Shown one piece after another: positions 1 through 11,200 of a stretch of 64,000 nt of DNA. A program made the translations under genes and the position numbers. The stretch comes from Periplaneta americana (taxonomy: Eukaryota; Arthropoda; Insecta; Blattodea; Blattidae). The stretch spans positions 212,467,029 through 212,531,028 of the forward strand of contig NC_091118.1 in NCBI RefSeq assembly GCF_040183065.1, written 5' to 3'. Under the pieces are notes generated by a model that saw nothing but the letters and a program-made list of their open reading frames with translations, did not search any database and was not told where the DNA came from. Positions within the stretch are counted from its first letter, which is position 1. Each line of letters opens with the position of its first letter.

Positions 1-89
1 AACATATCAACAACTTCAACTGTAAAGAAGAGGGTCTGAAACTTAACAACTGCTGGCATCCTGTCCTGAAACGCACTCATACTAAACCT

Positions 90-420
90 GTGCGCAGCGA
101 CAGTACGAGAGATGGAAACCAAAATCCAGCGAGTGCAGTCCGCCACAACGACAAAACGCCACGACCAGTCCATGGCCACAGTGATCCAACGGGTGCGGAC
201 CGCCGCGACAACGAAACACCAAGGCCAATCCCCGGCTCTATAAATGACAAGCAACCAGTCAGGGTATCAGTTACTACAGGTACTCCTAGCAGGAGACTTC
301 GACCTAGGATACCTAACCACTGAAGATGTCTGCCGCAGTAGTAGACGAAACATCTGGGAACATCTGCACCAGTAGACCATGGCATCTTAGCCTGGAAGCT
401 CCGTTTCAAATAAGAACCAT
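90..420 (+). repeat. Unclassified repeat fragment with a hammerhead-like core
   Basis: This GC-richer stretch contains an open frame with repeated GADRRDNETPRP/RHNDKTPRPVHG-type phrases, then TATAAATGAC. It ends in TGAAGATG, a short stem (TCT...AGA) and CGAAAC at 321-352. The same core appears in the Penelope-like copy near 40040. It may be the terminal region of a Penelope-like element; the class is not certain. Confidence 0.35.
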
Positions 421-689
421 GTCAGGAATTTGGGAGCATGTTCGGATCTCGGTAAGACGAGCTGCAGCTTGCATTCAGGCAGGAGGTGGATATTTTGAAC
501 AGTTCATCTAGGTGGCCTGTAGTGAAGATTTCCATACCTATAAGGAATTTACTTACACTTATTTGCTGACAGGAGGCAGAGGGACAAGTGATAAGCTCAT
601 CACCTCAAATCCACCTAGTATGCAACTAAGCTATTACTGGGAAGTCGGTAAGAGAGGCTAATTTTTAGCTGAGAGGCCCTAATTTAGTC

Positions 690-835
690 TTAGAGGTCTT
701 CAACTTGCCTAAGAATTCGAAAATGGGACACACGGCTTAAAGTCCCTCCTGGGGAACTCATGCTCTGGATTTTTGCATCCGGAAAAATTCATACATCTCA
801 GCCGGATTTGAACCCGCAACTCTTGGGTCTAGAGG
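690..835 (-). repeat. tRNA-derived SINE fragment
   Basis: On the minus strand GCGGGTTCAAATCC (near 801-815) is a pol III B box of the tRNA T-arm type. No full tRNA fold or clear ends could be drawn. Confidence 0.35.
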
Positions 836-971
836 AGAGAAATTTAAACAGAATGCATCAATATAAATCCAGTAAACAATTGTACTGGAGTGCACTATGA
901 TCATACTTGCAAGCCCTACTCAGAAACCAAGCATTTCCGGACCATATTGATATAACCATGTTTTCTTCTGT

Positions 972-1612
972 TATGTTGTTGCAACAGTAACAATTACAAA
1001 TAACACTTGGGAGGAAATTAAACGCTGAATAAATATGGGAAATGCTGTTATTATTCGGTTGAGAAGCTTTTGTCATCCAGTCTGCTGTCAAAAAACTGAA
1101 AGTTAGAATTTATAAAACAGTTATATTACCGGTTGTTCTGTATGGTTGTGAAACTTGGACTCTCGCTTCGAGAGAGGAACAGAGGTTAAGGGTGTTTGAG
1201 AATAAGGTGCTTAGGAAAATATTTGGGGCTAAAAGAGATGAAGTTACAGGAGAATGGAGAAAGTTACACAACGCAGAACTGCACGCATTGTATTCTTCAC
1301 CTGACATAATAATTAAGAACATTAAATTAATTAACATTAAATCCAATGTTTGAGATGGGCAGGGCATATAGCACGTATGGGCAAATTCAGAAATGCATAT
1401 AGAGTGTTAGTTGGGAAGCCAGAGGGGAAAAAGACCATTTGATGAGGCCGAGATGTAGATGGGAAGATAACATTAAAATGGATTTGAGGGAGGTGGGATA
1501 TGTTGGTATGGACTGGATTAATCTTGCTCAGGATAGGGACCAATGGCGGGCTTATGCGAGGGCGGCAATGAACCTCTGAGTTGTATAAAAGCTGTTTGTA
1601 AGTACATAAGTA
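972..1612 (+). mobile_element. LINE 3' end (family L1tail, RTE-like), broken
   Basis: It encodes the C-terminal tail of a non-LTR reverse transcriptase: VYGCETWTL, RLRVFENKVLRKIFGAKRDE, KLHNAELHALYSS, then RWAGH-, LVGKPEG- and KMDLREVG-type blocks, with frameshifts. Its RT core is missing (5' truncation). The end reads TGTAAGTACATAAG, a degenerate form of the (GTAA)n tail seen in sister copies at 6505, 54871 and 60779. The RTE-like assignment is inference from the GCETW...RWAGHV tail. Confidence 0.85.
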
Positions 1613-1847
1613 TTACATATGAGGAATTCATACCTGAAGTTTTGCCCACTTTTTTCGTTACACCCTGTGTAAATTCATTTACTATCATAGGTACCAGGAG
1701 TGCTAGTGGATGCATATTGTGCCTTAGTGTGGTTTTGTAGGGCTATGATTGCTGCAGCTATGGTAGAAGGAAAATGGTCAGTAACTAGGAGTGTTTTGTC
1801 AGCAGACCCAGTTTGGCTCTGATTAACTTCATGTTGTTTGTTTGCAG

Positions 1848-2098
1848 TGTTGTTGGGCTCTCGGCTTGTGCAGTTTCTTATCTGGCGGCGAGATGGCTGA
1901 CATTGTCCACTTGATGCAGTCACTGGAGACCATCTTCTCAGGTTCCTACTTGAAAGGCAATGGAACTGTACCGGTGGTCTCTGCTGAACTGGCATCACTG
2001 CATGCTGCTGCTCTCTCTGCGTGGAGCCTTCTGCTGACACTGATGGCGCCAGGCGACGTGTACATGCTTATGTCTGAGGATAATGATGTCTTTGCCCC
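1848..2098 (+). CDS. IFRD1: IFRD exon (first visible)
   Basis: It follows a TTTGCAG acceptor at 1841-1847 and ends at a GTGAGT donor (2099). It opens in frame with CCWALGLCSFLSG and contains MADIVHLMQSLETIF and LHAAALSAWSLLLTL, which match the end of the IFRD helical repeat domain. It ends after two bases of a codon (CC), completed by T of the next exon. The exon appears internal: the ATG at 1893 lies inside conserved sequence. Confidence 0.9.
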
Positions 2099-5000
2099 GT
2101 GAGTGTATCATGCTTAGAAATACAAATCCCAGTGAAACAAATGATGTCCATCTGCTCTTGATACCACTTGAATAAATTGTTAAATTCTAGACCCCGTTGT
2201 TCTGTAGCATATAATGAGGGAGTGTGTCTCATGACACTCATTTCGGAAGTATTTTCTGTCACTTTCAGTGGGCAAAAAGGGTTCAGTTAATATTGTTAGT
2301 GTTGCTATAATTTCATATGGACGTGTTTTACTGTTTGTTGCAGTCAAATATCCCAGTTATCTGAACTGTTGGATTCAGCCCATTTGGATGTGCGGATGGC
2401 ATCAGGGGAGACCATAGCTCTGGCTTACGAACTTGGTCGCGAACATAATGACGACTTCCAGAGGACGACAACACCTCAGCTGGTGGAGAAGTTGCGACAG
2501 CTTGCTACAGACTCCCACAAATACCGAGCCAAGAAAGACAGGAAACAACAACGCTCAAGCTTCCGTGACATTCTGCACTATATTGAGGTCTGTTCCTTCG
2601 TCGGTTTATTTATTCATCCATCCATTCATCTGTTTATTTATATATTCATTCATTCATTCATTCATCTGTATATTTATGTTTATTAATTCATTTATTCATG
2701 TTTACTTACATGTTCGTTCATTCATTCATTCATCTATTTGTTTGTTCATTCATTCATTCATCTGTTTATATATTTGTGCATTCATTCATTCATCTGTTTA
2801 TATGTTTGTGCATTCATTCATTCATCTATTTATGTTTGTGCATTCATTCATTCATCTGTTTATATGTTTGTGCATTCATTCATTCATCTATTTATGTTTG
2901 TTCATTCATTCATTCATCTGTTTATATGTTTGTGCATTCATTCATCTATTTATGTTTGTGCATTCATTCATTCATTCATTCATCTATTTATGTTTGTTCA
3001 TTCATTCATTCATCTGTTTATATGTTTGTGCATTCATTCATCTGTTTATATGTTTGTGCATTCATTCATTCATTCATTCATCTATTTATGTTTGTGCATT
3101 CATTCATTCATCTATTTATGTTTGTGCATTCATTCATTCATCTATTTATGTTTCTGCATTCATTCATTCATCTGTTTATATGTTTGTGCATTCATTCATT
3201 AATCTATTTATGTTTGTGCATTCATTCATTCATCTATTTATGTTTGTGCATTCATTCATTCATCTATTTATGTTTGTGCATTCATTCATTCATTCATTCA
3301 TCTATTTATGTTTGTGCATTCATTCATTCATTCATTCATCTATTTATATGTTTGTGCATTCATTCATTCGTCTGTTTATGTTTGTGCATTCATTCATTCA
3401 TCTATTTATGTTTGTTCATTCATTCATTCATCTATTTATGTTTGTGCATTCATTCATTCATTCATTCATTCATCTGTTTATATGTTTGTGCATTCATTCA
3501 TCTATTTATGTTTGTGCATTCATTCATTCATCTATTTATGTTTGTGCATTCATTCATTCATCTATTTATATGTTTGTGCATTCATTCATTCATCTGTTTA
3601 TGTTTGTGCATTCATTCATTCATTCATCTATTTATGTTTGTTCATTCATTCATTCATTCATCTATTTATGTTTGTGCATTCATTCATTCATCTATTTATG
3701 TTTGTTCATTCATTCATTCATCTGTTTATATGTTTGTTCATTCATTCATCTATTTATGTTTATGTTGTTGTTTTCTAATGCCAGGCGTTTGACAATAAAG
3801 TCATTTGACCTCTTGCACTCCAATATTTTTCAAAGATATTATCATGGCCAGCCACTGAAGCACAGATTTTGAGGTGTTCCGAATCCATTTCTTGGTTTGA
3901 GTTGCACAATGGCCAGTTAGGGGACTGATATATTCCAATTCTATGCAGGTGTTTGGACAAACAGTCATGGCCTGTTGCCAATCTAAATTATGTTATGTTT
4001 ATTAATTCATCTATTCATCCGTTTATTTATATTTTCATTCATCTGTTTATATTTATTCATCTATCCATACAAGATTCCCAGAACAACAATGGCTCTATAT
4101 TTTAACTGACATCTCCTTGCTAACAAATCAAATCGGAGCAGGTGCTGGAGCTATATGCCGTCTGTTCTCCTTTTACAAACCTTGGATTTGGTACTACAAA
4201 TTTTGATGGAGAAGTCAAGGCCATATGTACGACACTTCAAAAGCTTCTATATCTCGCTATCACCAATCTTATAATGTAGTAGTTGATACAGCGTCGTTAA
4301 ACTAAATAAAATTTATTTGTTCATTTATTCACTCAATTCATCTTTTTATTTATATTAGTCATTCATTTATTCATCTGTTTATTTATGTTTATTCGTTCAT
4401 ATATTCATTGTTTATTTATGTTCATTCATTTGTTCATATGTTACACAATTCATTCATTCATTGTAATAATTCATTAATTTATTCGTCTGTTTATTTATAT
4501 GTTCATTCATTCATCCATCTGTCAATTTAAGTTTTTTCATTCATTCGTTAATGTGTTTATTGAGCCATTCATCTGTCTATTTATGTGCTTATTTATTTAT
4601 ATTTATTAATTCCTTTATTTATTTACCGATTATTTTATTAATTTATTTACTTATACAGGGTGTTGAAAAGAGTATTCTATATTTTGAAGGGGTAGTAGTA
4701 TTCATCAAAACAAGAAAAAAAATCTAATAAACATGGGTCCTAAAATTAATACATTCCGAGATATGAATGGAAGAGTCTGCATTCAAACCTCGGTCGATTT
4801 TTCACCCATCTTAATTTTCAGAACGTCACTGGACTATAGCATTCCTGTACTGTAGACGGCCAGGTCCAAATTGCATGGGATCTCTGCTACTTGTACAGGG
4901 ACTTATTTACTTGTTGGTTGTAAATGACTGAGTTACCCACCTTACTTCATTACTGTTGTAAAGTAGACTGGTTAACACGTGTGTATTAATTAGTTGAACT

Positions 5001-8000
5001 TGTCTGTTGTAGGATGGTAATCCACCAGAAATCCAGGTTAGATTTGGCCAAGAAATACTTGCACTTGATTCATGGTGTCGGAAAAAACAGTATGATGCAT
5101 TCTGCCAGGTGAGATATAATAAATAAGCCAACTTTCATCAAACAGTTCTGAATGTAACATAAGTCACAGCTATATAAATACCACGATCAGAAAGAAGGCC
5201 CAAAGATTATGCCATTCTCGGCATCAAATTATCCTGATCTACGCATTTTTGCTAGCATTTCAGGGATAATGCTCGTGTTACAAGGTGCTCTGTCCTTGTA
5301 TACAGACATTTTGGATTATTGCATTTGTTTTATGTCTTTTTCTTGGCCAATATTGTTCAGGGAAATTTGAGTGTGAAAAAGGGATTTATAGTAAAGAAAA
5401 AGATAACATTTTGCCAAGAAGTCTTACCATAAACTGCATCAGGCTTCTGATATAAACATACTTATACCTCTAGAATAGATTATTTTATTCTGTGTACTTT
5501 CCTTTCTATCTTTTCTTTACAATGATTCGTTCAATTTCCAGGTCCTGGGGTCAGGGATGAATTTACATCTAACAGAGAATGACCTAGTGAGAGAGATCTT
5601 TGAACTTGGTGAGAGGTTGTCTCCACCATACTACGCAGCAAACAAACAAACCAAACTGGAACGGGTGAGTACATACCGGGCAACACAAGGATCAGTATTC
5701 ACACTCTGAATGTTTGAGAATGAAAATAAACACGATCCCTTTTGCAGTTTGAAGGGACTGTGTTAGCAAGTAAAGAGATAGGTTGGAAGTAAATCCCGAA
5801 AAGACAAAGTATATGATTATGTCTCATATCCATAACATAGTACGAAATGGAAATATAACAATTGGAAATTTATTCTTTGAAGAAATGAAAAAATTCATAT
5901 ATCTTGGAGCAACAGTGACAAAATATAAACGACACTCGGGAGGAAATTAAACACAGAATAAATATGGGAAATGCCTGTTATTATTCGGTTGAGAAATTTT
6001 TGTCATCCAGTCTGCTCTCAAAAAAGCTGAAAGTTAGAAATTATAAAACAATTATATTACCGGTTGTTCTATATGGTTGTGAAACTTGGACTCTCACTTT
6101 GGGAGAGGAACAGAGATTAAGGGTGTTCGAGAATAAGGTGCTTAGGAAAATATTTGGTGCTAAGAGGGACAAAGTTACAGGAGAATGGAGAAAGTTACAC
6201 AACACAGAACTGCACGCATTGTATTCTTCACCTGACCTAATTAGGAATGTTTTGAGATGGGCAGGGCATGTAGCACATATGGGCGAATCCAGAAATGCAT
6301 ATAGAGTGTTAGTTGGGAGACCGGAGGGAAAAAGACCTTTGGGGAGGCCGAGACATAGATGGGAGTATAATATTAAAATGGATTTGAGGGAGGTGGGATA
6401 TGATGGTAGAGACTGGATTAATCTTGCACAGGATAGAGACTGATGGCGGGCTTATGTGAGGGCAGCAATGAATCTGCTGGTTCTTTAAAAGCCATTTGTA
6501 AGTAAGTTAAGATTTTAAATTGGAATATATGAAAAATAGTTTATGGAACTAAATAATATAAATATAATATTCTGATTACTCCAGGGATATTTTTACGTCC
6601 ATAGTCTTACAGCCACTGTTTTTATCCACTAGTACAGTAATTTTAATATTAAAAGTTTTTCTGCATTTGCCAACAGAGGTATCATTGAACAACGTAAATT
6701 ATCTCATACGTTGTACACTGTATTCTATTTTACATATGCAGTAAACTTCATTTATATGTTTTAAACAGAGGTCTAAAGATAAAAAAACCGCATTAGTGTG
6801 AAAAGTATATAACTGAAATGACATTTAATGACATCTGAAATAGCATTTGGAGACTATAGGGGTAGAACGAGTAAAGTCAGTTTAGCAAAATTTTCACAAG
6901 AGAAATTTAGAACTCCTTAGTTAAGCTATCTTTGAGTCAATAATATTTGTACTCAAATATAACACATATTCTTGAAGGATGTAAGATTATTTGTAAGAAA
7001 TATTAGCTGCTTAGGGACAAAGCTGGCTCCAATTCACAAAAAATTGACTTACTTTGTTCTTACTGTGTGATCTTCATTTTATATAATCAATCAATCTTGT
7101 TAATGTATCCAACTATTTACTGACAACATAAAGTCCACTGTAGTCTATTCAGTTGTTGTTTTTCACGAGAAATGAGGGGTATTTTGATCGGTGTTCATTA
7201 TAGATGCCTGTTGCTAGTAGCCAGAGTTGGGGTGTAGTCAATATATACTGCAGGGCTGTGTCTTCTGCAACTGGTACTGATGATTTTAATTTACTTCCTT
7301 TGTGGTTTATGGATGGACAGTATAGAAGAATGTGTTCCAGATCTTCATCATGATTATTACACCACAGACAAGTAGGATTATCAGCAAGATTAATCCAGTC
7401 TCTACCATCACATCCCACTTCCCTCAAATCTATTTTTATACTATCCTCCCATCTATGGCGTGGCCTCCCCAAAGATCTTTTTCCCTCTGGCCTCCCAACT
7501 AACACTCTGTATATATTTCTGGATTCGCCCATACATGTTACATACCTTGCCCATCTCAAATGTCTGGATTTAATATTTCTAATTCTGTCAGGTAAAGAAT
7601 AAAACGCATGCAGTCTATGTTGTGTAACTTTCTCCATTCTCCTGTAACTTCATCTCTCTTAGCACCAAATATTTTCCTAAGCACCTTATTCTCGAACACT
7701 CTTAATCTCTGTCCCTCTCTCAAAGTGAGATTATTGTTATAATTATTATATAAAATGAAAAAAAGTAGTCCTTTTTTTTTATATAATGAAAAAAAAAAAA
7801 AAAAAAAAGTAGGTTATTTTGGACTGCTTGCTTCTAAGGAATAAACCACGCCCTCAAATTGTGATAACTTCCATAATTTGTCCAATTACATCATGGTGTG
7901 TGACGAAATGTTTCACTGTTTCTAAAGCAGTAACAGCGCCATCAAAGGACACAAGATTGGTGGAGGTAAGCATGGGTATCTTCGAATTTCCACGAATTTC

Positions 8001-8933
8001 AAAGCAGGCCTCATCTTATCAATTAACATACACTGTATTTTCATGTTGTTACATTAATGTTAACACAACTCCAAAAAGTTAGTAAGATTATCCATCTCCA
8101 ATGGATTCCAGCACACTGTGGAGTCATGGGGAATGAAACAGCAGGCACACTTGCCAAGAAAGGCACAACAATAAAAGAAAAGTCTAAATTTAATTTCTCA
8201 TATTCCTCAATAAAACACTTGATCACTACAAAATTTTCTCATTCATACCTACAAGAAATAGAATCAAATGCTAAAGACAAAAAATGGATTACACTACTTT
8301 TCAACCCAGATATAATCCCCCAGAGACCAAGGAAAACAGCAGTTGCAGCCTTCAGATTAGTGACAAATCATGACTGTCTAGCAAGTCATCTCTACAGAAT
8401 AGGTATCTCAGCTTCACCCATATGTGTCCTGTGTAACGATCCAGCAGAAATGAATGAAGATCACTTGAAGACCTGTGAAGCATTAAGATCAGAAGAAACT
8501 ACAGTTCAAAAGTATTGGAAAGCACGACTGCTAGTGGCTTCATTGCCAGATGCAAGGCACTAAACAACAACAACAACATTAATGGAAAACCTAATTTTGA
8601 GCAAAGTTGATTTAGAACTTATAAATGGGGTTTTGTATTTCCTGGAATTTAAAACAGATCATATAAGTGTAAAGGTAAGATAAGCCTTCTGTCTTCTGGC
8701 CTTAGCTATAGGGATTTTTCTGGAGCCTTACAGAAAAACGAGCAAGTGTGAAAAATGCATAAAAAATGTTACTGTGTATTTGTATGCATTTGCAAAATAT
8801 GTAAAAGTATCCATTCTATAAGACGTTATTTGGTTGCTTGTTCTAGCACCTGATGAACGCGGCAGCTTTCAAGGCCAGGACTATATCCCGGAATAAACAC
8901 CGTGACAAACGCTCAGCTCAGAGTTTCCTCTAG
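1848..8933 (+). CDS. IFRD1: Interferon-related developmental regulator (IFRD family), C-terminal five exons
   Basis: The visible exons are 1848-2098, 2344-2587, 5013-5108, 5542-5664 and 8847-8933. They join in phase into 266 residues plus a TAG stop. All four introns are GT-AG. The product matches the IFRD1/IFRD2 family, transcriptional co-regulators of differentiation that act with histone deacetylase complexes in vertebrates. Family hallmarks, in order, are ASGETIALAYEL, ATDSHKYRAKKDRKQQRSSF, ALDSWCRKKQYDAFCQVLGS, the helix NDLVREIFELG, and a C-terminal NAAAFKARTISRNKHRDKRS. The last three belong to the IFRD C-terminal domain. Vertebrate members are about 450 aa, so roughly the last 60 percent is present. 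No upstream coding exon was found between 1 and 1847, where only repeats were seen. Intron 2 (2.4 kb) and intron 4 (3.2 kb) are filled with repeats. Family recognition is from memory of IFRD proteins and is strong. Whether it is called IFRD1 or IFRD2 is arbitrary, because insects usually have one copy. Confidence 0.93.
2344..2587 (+). CDS. IFRD1: IFRD exon with the RAKKDRKQQRS signature
   Basis: The acceptor TTGCAG is at 2338-2343. The exon encodes QISQLSELLDSAHLDVRMAS and then the conserved block ending SSFRDILHYIE. The donor is GTCTGT at 2588, a weak match to consensus. The choice is supported because HYIE joins directly to DGNPPEIQVRFG of the next exon, as in other IFRD proteins. The TTCA minisatellite begins less than 20 nt past this donor. 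Confidence 0.92.
2604..3763 (+). repeat. TTCA-based minisatellite in IFRD intron 2
   Basis: About 1.15 kb is built from a roughly 30-bp unit, CATTCATTCATTCATC followed by TATTTATGTTTGTG. TTCA copy number varies, and TATTTATG alternates with TGTTTATATG. The unit contains few stop codons, so long open frames arise (for example 2433-3872); these are artefacts. It starts within 20 nt of the exon 2 donor. Degenerate TTCA/TTTA sequence continues at 4003-4075 and 4310-4655. Confidence 0.95.
3764..3992 (-). mobile_element. 5'-truncated LINE (I/Jockey-like) inserted in the minisatellite
   Basis: The minus strand encodes GHDCLSKHLHRIGI, CxxC-like zinc-knuckle remnants and SARGQMTLL, homologous to the C-terminus of the copy at 8057-8563. 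The element end is a CAA-type tail (AAAACAACAAC). It is bounded by a 10-bp direct repeat, TTATGTTTAT, at 3754-3763 and 3993-4002, which is the target-site duplication. It inserted into an already existing array. Confidence 0.85.
4003..4655 (+). repeat. Degenerate TTCA/TTTA array and a SINE tail
   Basis: Decayed continuation of the minisatellite (4003-4075 and 4310-4655). Between them is unassigned sequence and, at about 4255-4310, the 3' end of SINE family C (GTTGATACAGCGTCGTTAAA and an AATAAA-rich tail). Confidence 0.7.
4657..4800 (+). repeat. DNA-transposon-like terminus
   Basis: It begins TATACAGGGTGTTGAAAAGA, a terminus style shared with the mariner-like elements at 58417 and 59279 (TATACAGGGTGTTT). 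No partner inverted repeat was found before the IFRD exon at 5013, so it may be a solo end or fragment. Confidence 0.35.
5013..5108 (+). CDS. IFRD1: IFRD exon, start of C-terminal domain
   Basis: This is a 96-nt exon in phase 0 at both ends, bounded by TTGTAG (to 5012) and GTGAGA (5109). It encodes 32 residues that include RFGQEILALDSWCRKKQYDA, matching the family pattern of a conserved D-W within a short helix. Confidence 0.93.
5542..5664 (+). CDS. IFRD1: IFRD exon, C-terminal domain core
   Basis: The acceptor is TTTCCAG ending at 5541 and the donor GTGAGT at 5665. It encodes 41 residues beginning VLGSGMNLHLTENDLVREIF and ending NKQTKLER. It is in phase 0 at both ends and is followed by a 3.2 kb intron carrying LINE remnants. 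Confidence 0.93.
5765..6512 (+). mobile_element. LINE 3' end (family L1tail), longest copy
   Basis: It encodes NPEKTKYMIMSHIHNIVRNG, FIYLGATVTKY, then after a frameshift INMGNACYYSVEKFLSSSLL, YGCETWTLTLGEEQRLRVFE, RWAGHVAHMGESRNAYRVLV, GRPRHRW and KMDLREVGYDGRDWINLAQD. This is the thumb and C-terminal tail of a non-LTR RT. It ends with TTTGTAAGTAAG, the GTAA-type tail. It lies in IFRD intron 4, in the sense orientation. Confidence 0.88.
7149..7740 (-). mobile_element. Chimeric LINE tail
   Basis: The minus-strand frame reads KVTQHRLHAFYSLPDRIRNI...EVGCDGRDWINLA (L1tail family). At about 7385 it then switches in frame to DNPTCLWCNNHDEDLEHILL YCPS and a tail ending KNNN. The second part has the C-x2-C...H...C zinc-knuckle pattern found at the C-terminus of RNase H-bearing LINEs (Jockey/I types). 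A normal L1tail copy continues QDRDRWRAYVRAAMNL. The junction may come from template switching or from insertion at this point. Confidence 0.85.
8057..8578 (+). mobile_element. LINE fragment with RNase H C-terminus
   Basis: It encodes IIHLQWIPAHCGVMGNETAG, then a C-terminal domain ending PICVLCNDPAEMNEDHLKTC EAL and a (CAA)n tail at 8563-8578. The WxPxHxGxxGNExAD motif is the end of an LINE RNase H domain (I/Jockey-like clades). Here the final catalytic Asp is Gly (ETAG), so this copy's RNase H would be inactive. It lies 269 nt before the last IFRD exon. Confidence 0.85.
8847..8933 (+). CDS. IFRD1: IFRD terminal exon
   Basis: The acceptor is TTGTTCTAG ending at 8846. It encodes HLMNAAAFKARTISRNKHRD KRSAQSFL and a TAG stop at 8931-8933. 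The NSAAFKAR...RDKR ending is the classic IFRD C-terminus. The following 3' UTR has no AATAAA that I noticed in the first several hundred bases. The first one noticed is near 10468, so the 3' end is not resolved. Confidence 0.93.
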   Translation, partial: HLMNAAAFKARTISRNKHRDKRSAQSFL

Positions 8934-10820
8934 AACATCGCATGTCGATTGTCTACCATTTTGAATACAGAAATTTATTTATAAGTTATTAAGTTAAACA
9001 TAGTTATTGGCAAGAATCTAAACGTTTGGGGGGGGGGGGATGTTTCATAAGTAGTTTACTAATTTTGAAGAATTTTATTACACTCTATGATCATAGTTCG
9101 GATGTCAATTCATAATTTAAAATTGAAATTTAAGATAGAAACATAAGTGCCATGAGTGCAATATTTGAAGATTGGAGTTTACAAGTTTTCATAAACATTC
9201 ATATCGTACTGAGTTCTCTAAATTAGGTGACATCCTTGAGTTTTAAATACTTGTTGAAATTGTTTCAATTTTTAAAAAACTAATTATTGTAGATGCGTTC
9301 TGAGACATTCTAATTTGAAAACAAGTTGGGTAATTCACAGCAGGTTTTTTAATTACAGTGTCTTGTTGAGTAATTATAATTGTAATATATATATATTTCC
9401 ATTGTAAATTGTAAGTTAACTTATGTCTTCTTTATTTTTTTAATATATTTTGGAAGATGTATTTATACCATTCTTCCAGTGAGTTTAGCAACAGTACCGT
9501 AGGCAGGCTGTAACGTAACCTAATATTTCTCAGGTCCTCTGTGCAGCATCTTAGTGTCTGAGAGATAATTGTTGGTGTTACTACATACACTAAATGTTTT
9601 GGATGAATAATTTTATCCGTTTGTTAATTTTTGAGGATATGGTCACTGTATTAGGGAATGAAACCTCGTCTAATTGAGTGTATAGTGAAGGTTTGTGTTA
9701 GTGTTACTCTGTCCGAGTCTCATTTAGTCACGAGGTAAGATACTGGAGTTCTTGACATGCAGAAGCATTTTGTAGTGGATGTTTTATGCAGTATAATGCT
9801 CAACTTTTTTTACTCTTTATTCTGAGTAGTCTTAACAAATAGCACTGGAAGAATCCCATATTGGGATTATGTACGTAGTTCTGAGAACTATCAGAATTGA
9901 ACAACAGAGAATTATCTGTTGACACCGAATCCTTCACCCTGATATATATTGGGTGTTGGTCGGGTTGTGTAGTTGTGGTTCCTGACCCAAAGATGGCAAT
10001 CTTATGCTGTCATATTTGTAGCTTGTTTAAAAAATAACTCTTCCAATTTCACATCAAACCACGGGGCTGTTGTTGGTTTTCCATGGATAAATGGGTTCTT
10101 TTCATTTTTGATTCATGGGCATTGATTTTAAAAGATGCCAACAAAAACTTGGGCACTGTTCTGAATGCCGTAACGTGGACTGGGTACACATGAAGCAGTA
10201 GAAAAACGTGACGTGTATACATTCTCGTTTTCTTGATTTTTTTTTTTTTAATTTCATAGCAGACAGTGTGCTGATCTAGTATGTGACATAATCAATGATT
10301 TTGTGGACCTCTGTTATTGTGAATCTCAGTAACAGACATGTGGCAACTCTGCAAAAAGCTCTCTAAGCTCTAAAGCATTTCAGCAAACATTACTACAGTA
10401 AAATTCTGAAAAACATACTTTGCGATTGGTCAAATGGCTTATATTGCAATAGTGATAACTTTTTGAGCTGAATAAAACGAATGTGCATGAAGCTTTTATA
10501 CAAAAAACAAATTAACAAATGCTAAATTAGGAGAGAATGGAGGATTTAACACCACTGTGGTATTTCGTTTTGCCTTATGACTAGGGATTCTATTTTATGG
10601 TGCATAAAAACCTTAAATTTCGATATAAAAATTTGCTTTATTTGGGTGTTATTTCGCACAAAAAATAATCGATGTTATTTGACATTTAAAAAGTTTGACT
10701 TTTGTCGTGCAAAATGCATTACTGCATATCCCTACAAAGATTTGAGGCCTGTACAGTATTATCAAGGCAATCTTATCGTTCTTTATACATTTTAACAATA
10801 CCTACAGTTTTATATCGGCA
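8934..10820. other. IFRD 3' flank, no gene seen
   Basis: AT-rich sequence downstream of the IFRD stop. It includes poly-G (9028-9039), short poly-T runs and a possible AATAAA at about 10468. No coding signal, TE terminus or RNA gene was recognised. Part is presumably IFRD 3' UTR. Confidence 0.5.
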
Positions 10821-10824
10821 CTTA

Positions 10825-11080
10825 AACATGTGAAGAGTCCACTGCAAGAATGTTGGATATTTGGAATACATTTTGCAGGAGAAGCAATTGAAATTTTGAT
10901 ATGCTTAGCGCTCAAAGCTTAACTGTGATTTTCCAATCATTACTGGACAATGACTATCAGTGTTAATGCCATATAACTCTGTATGTACATTCTATATGTC
11001 TTAAGCTATGCATTGACAGTCTTGGTTCATTTTCGACAAGAAAGTGACATCCATCATTCTTGCAGTGGACTCTTCATGTT
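10825..11080. mobile_element. MITE with about 25-bp TIRs
   Basis: AACATGTGAAGAGTCCACTG with CAAGAATG at the left is mirrored by CATTCTTGCAGTGGACTCTT CATGTT at the right, giving a 256-bp inverted-repeat element without coding sequence. The superfamily was not determined and no clear TSD was read. Confidence 0.75.
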
Positions 11081-11200
11081 GTGAAGAGAAATTTGTGCAA
11101 CAGACTCTCATATACTTTGAGTGCATAATATAAACTAATAGGCATCAGGAAACACTCAGGCTACTTCTACTTCTACTTTGTCACTCGAAATCTGGTCTGA

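Noticed and set aside
2433-3872. 479-codon and 364-codon open frames rich in FIHSFIHLF
   Set aside because: They are translations of the TTCA minisatellite, which is open in all plus frames; no protein family is involved.
5964-6443. 159-codon frame as a host gene
   Set aside because: C-terminal tail of a multi-copy LINE present at least seven more times in the window.
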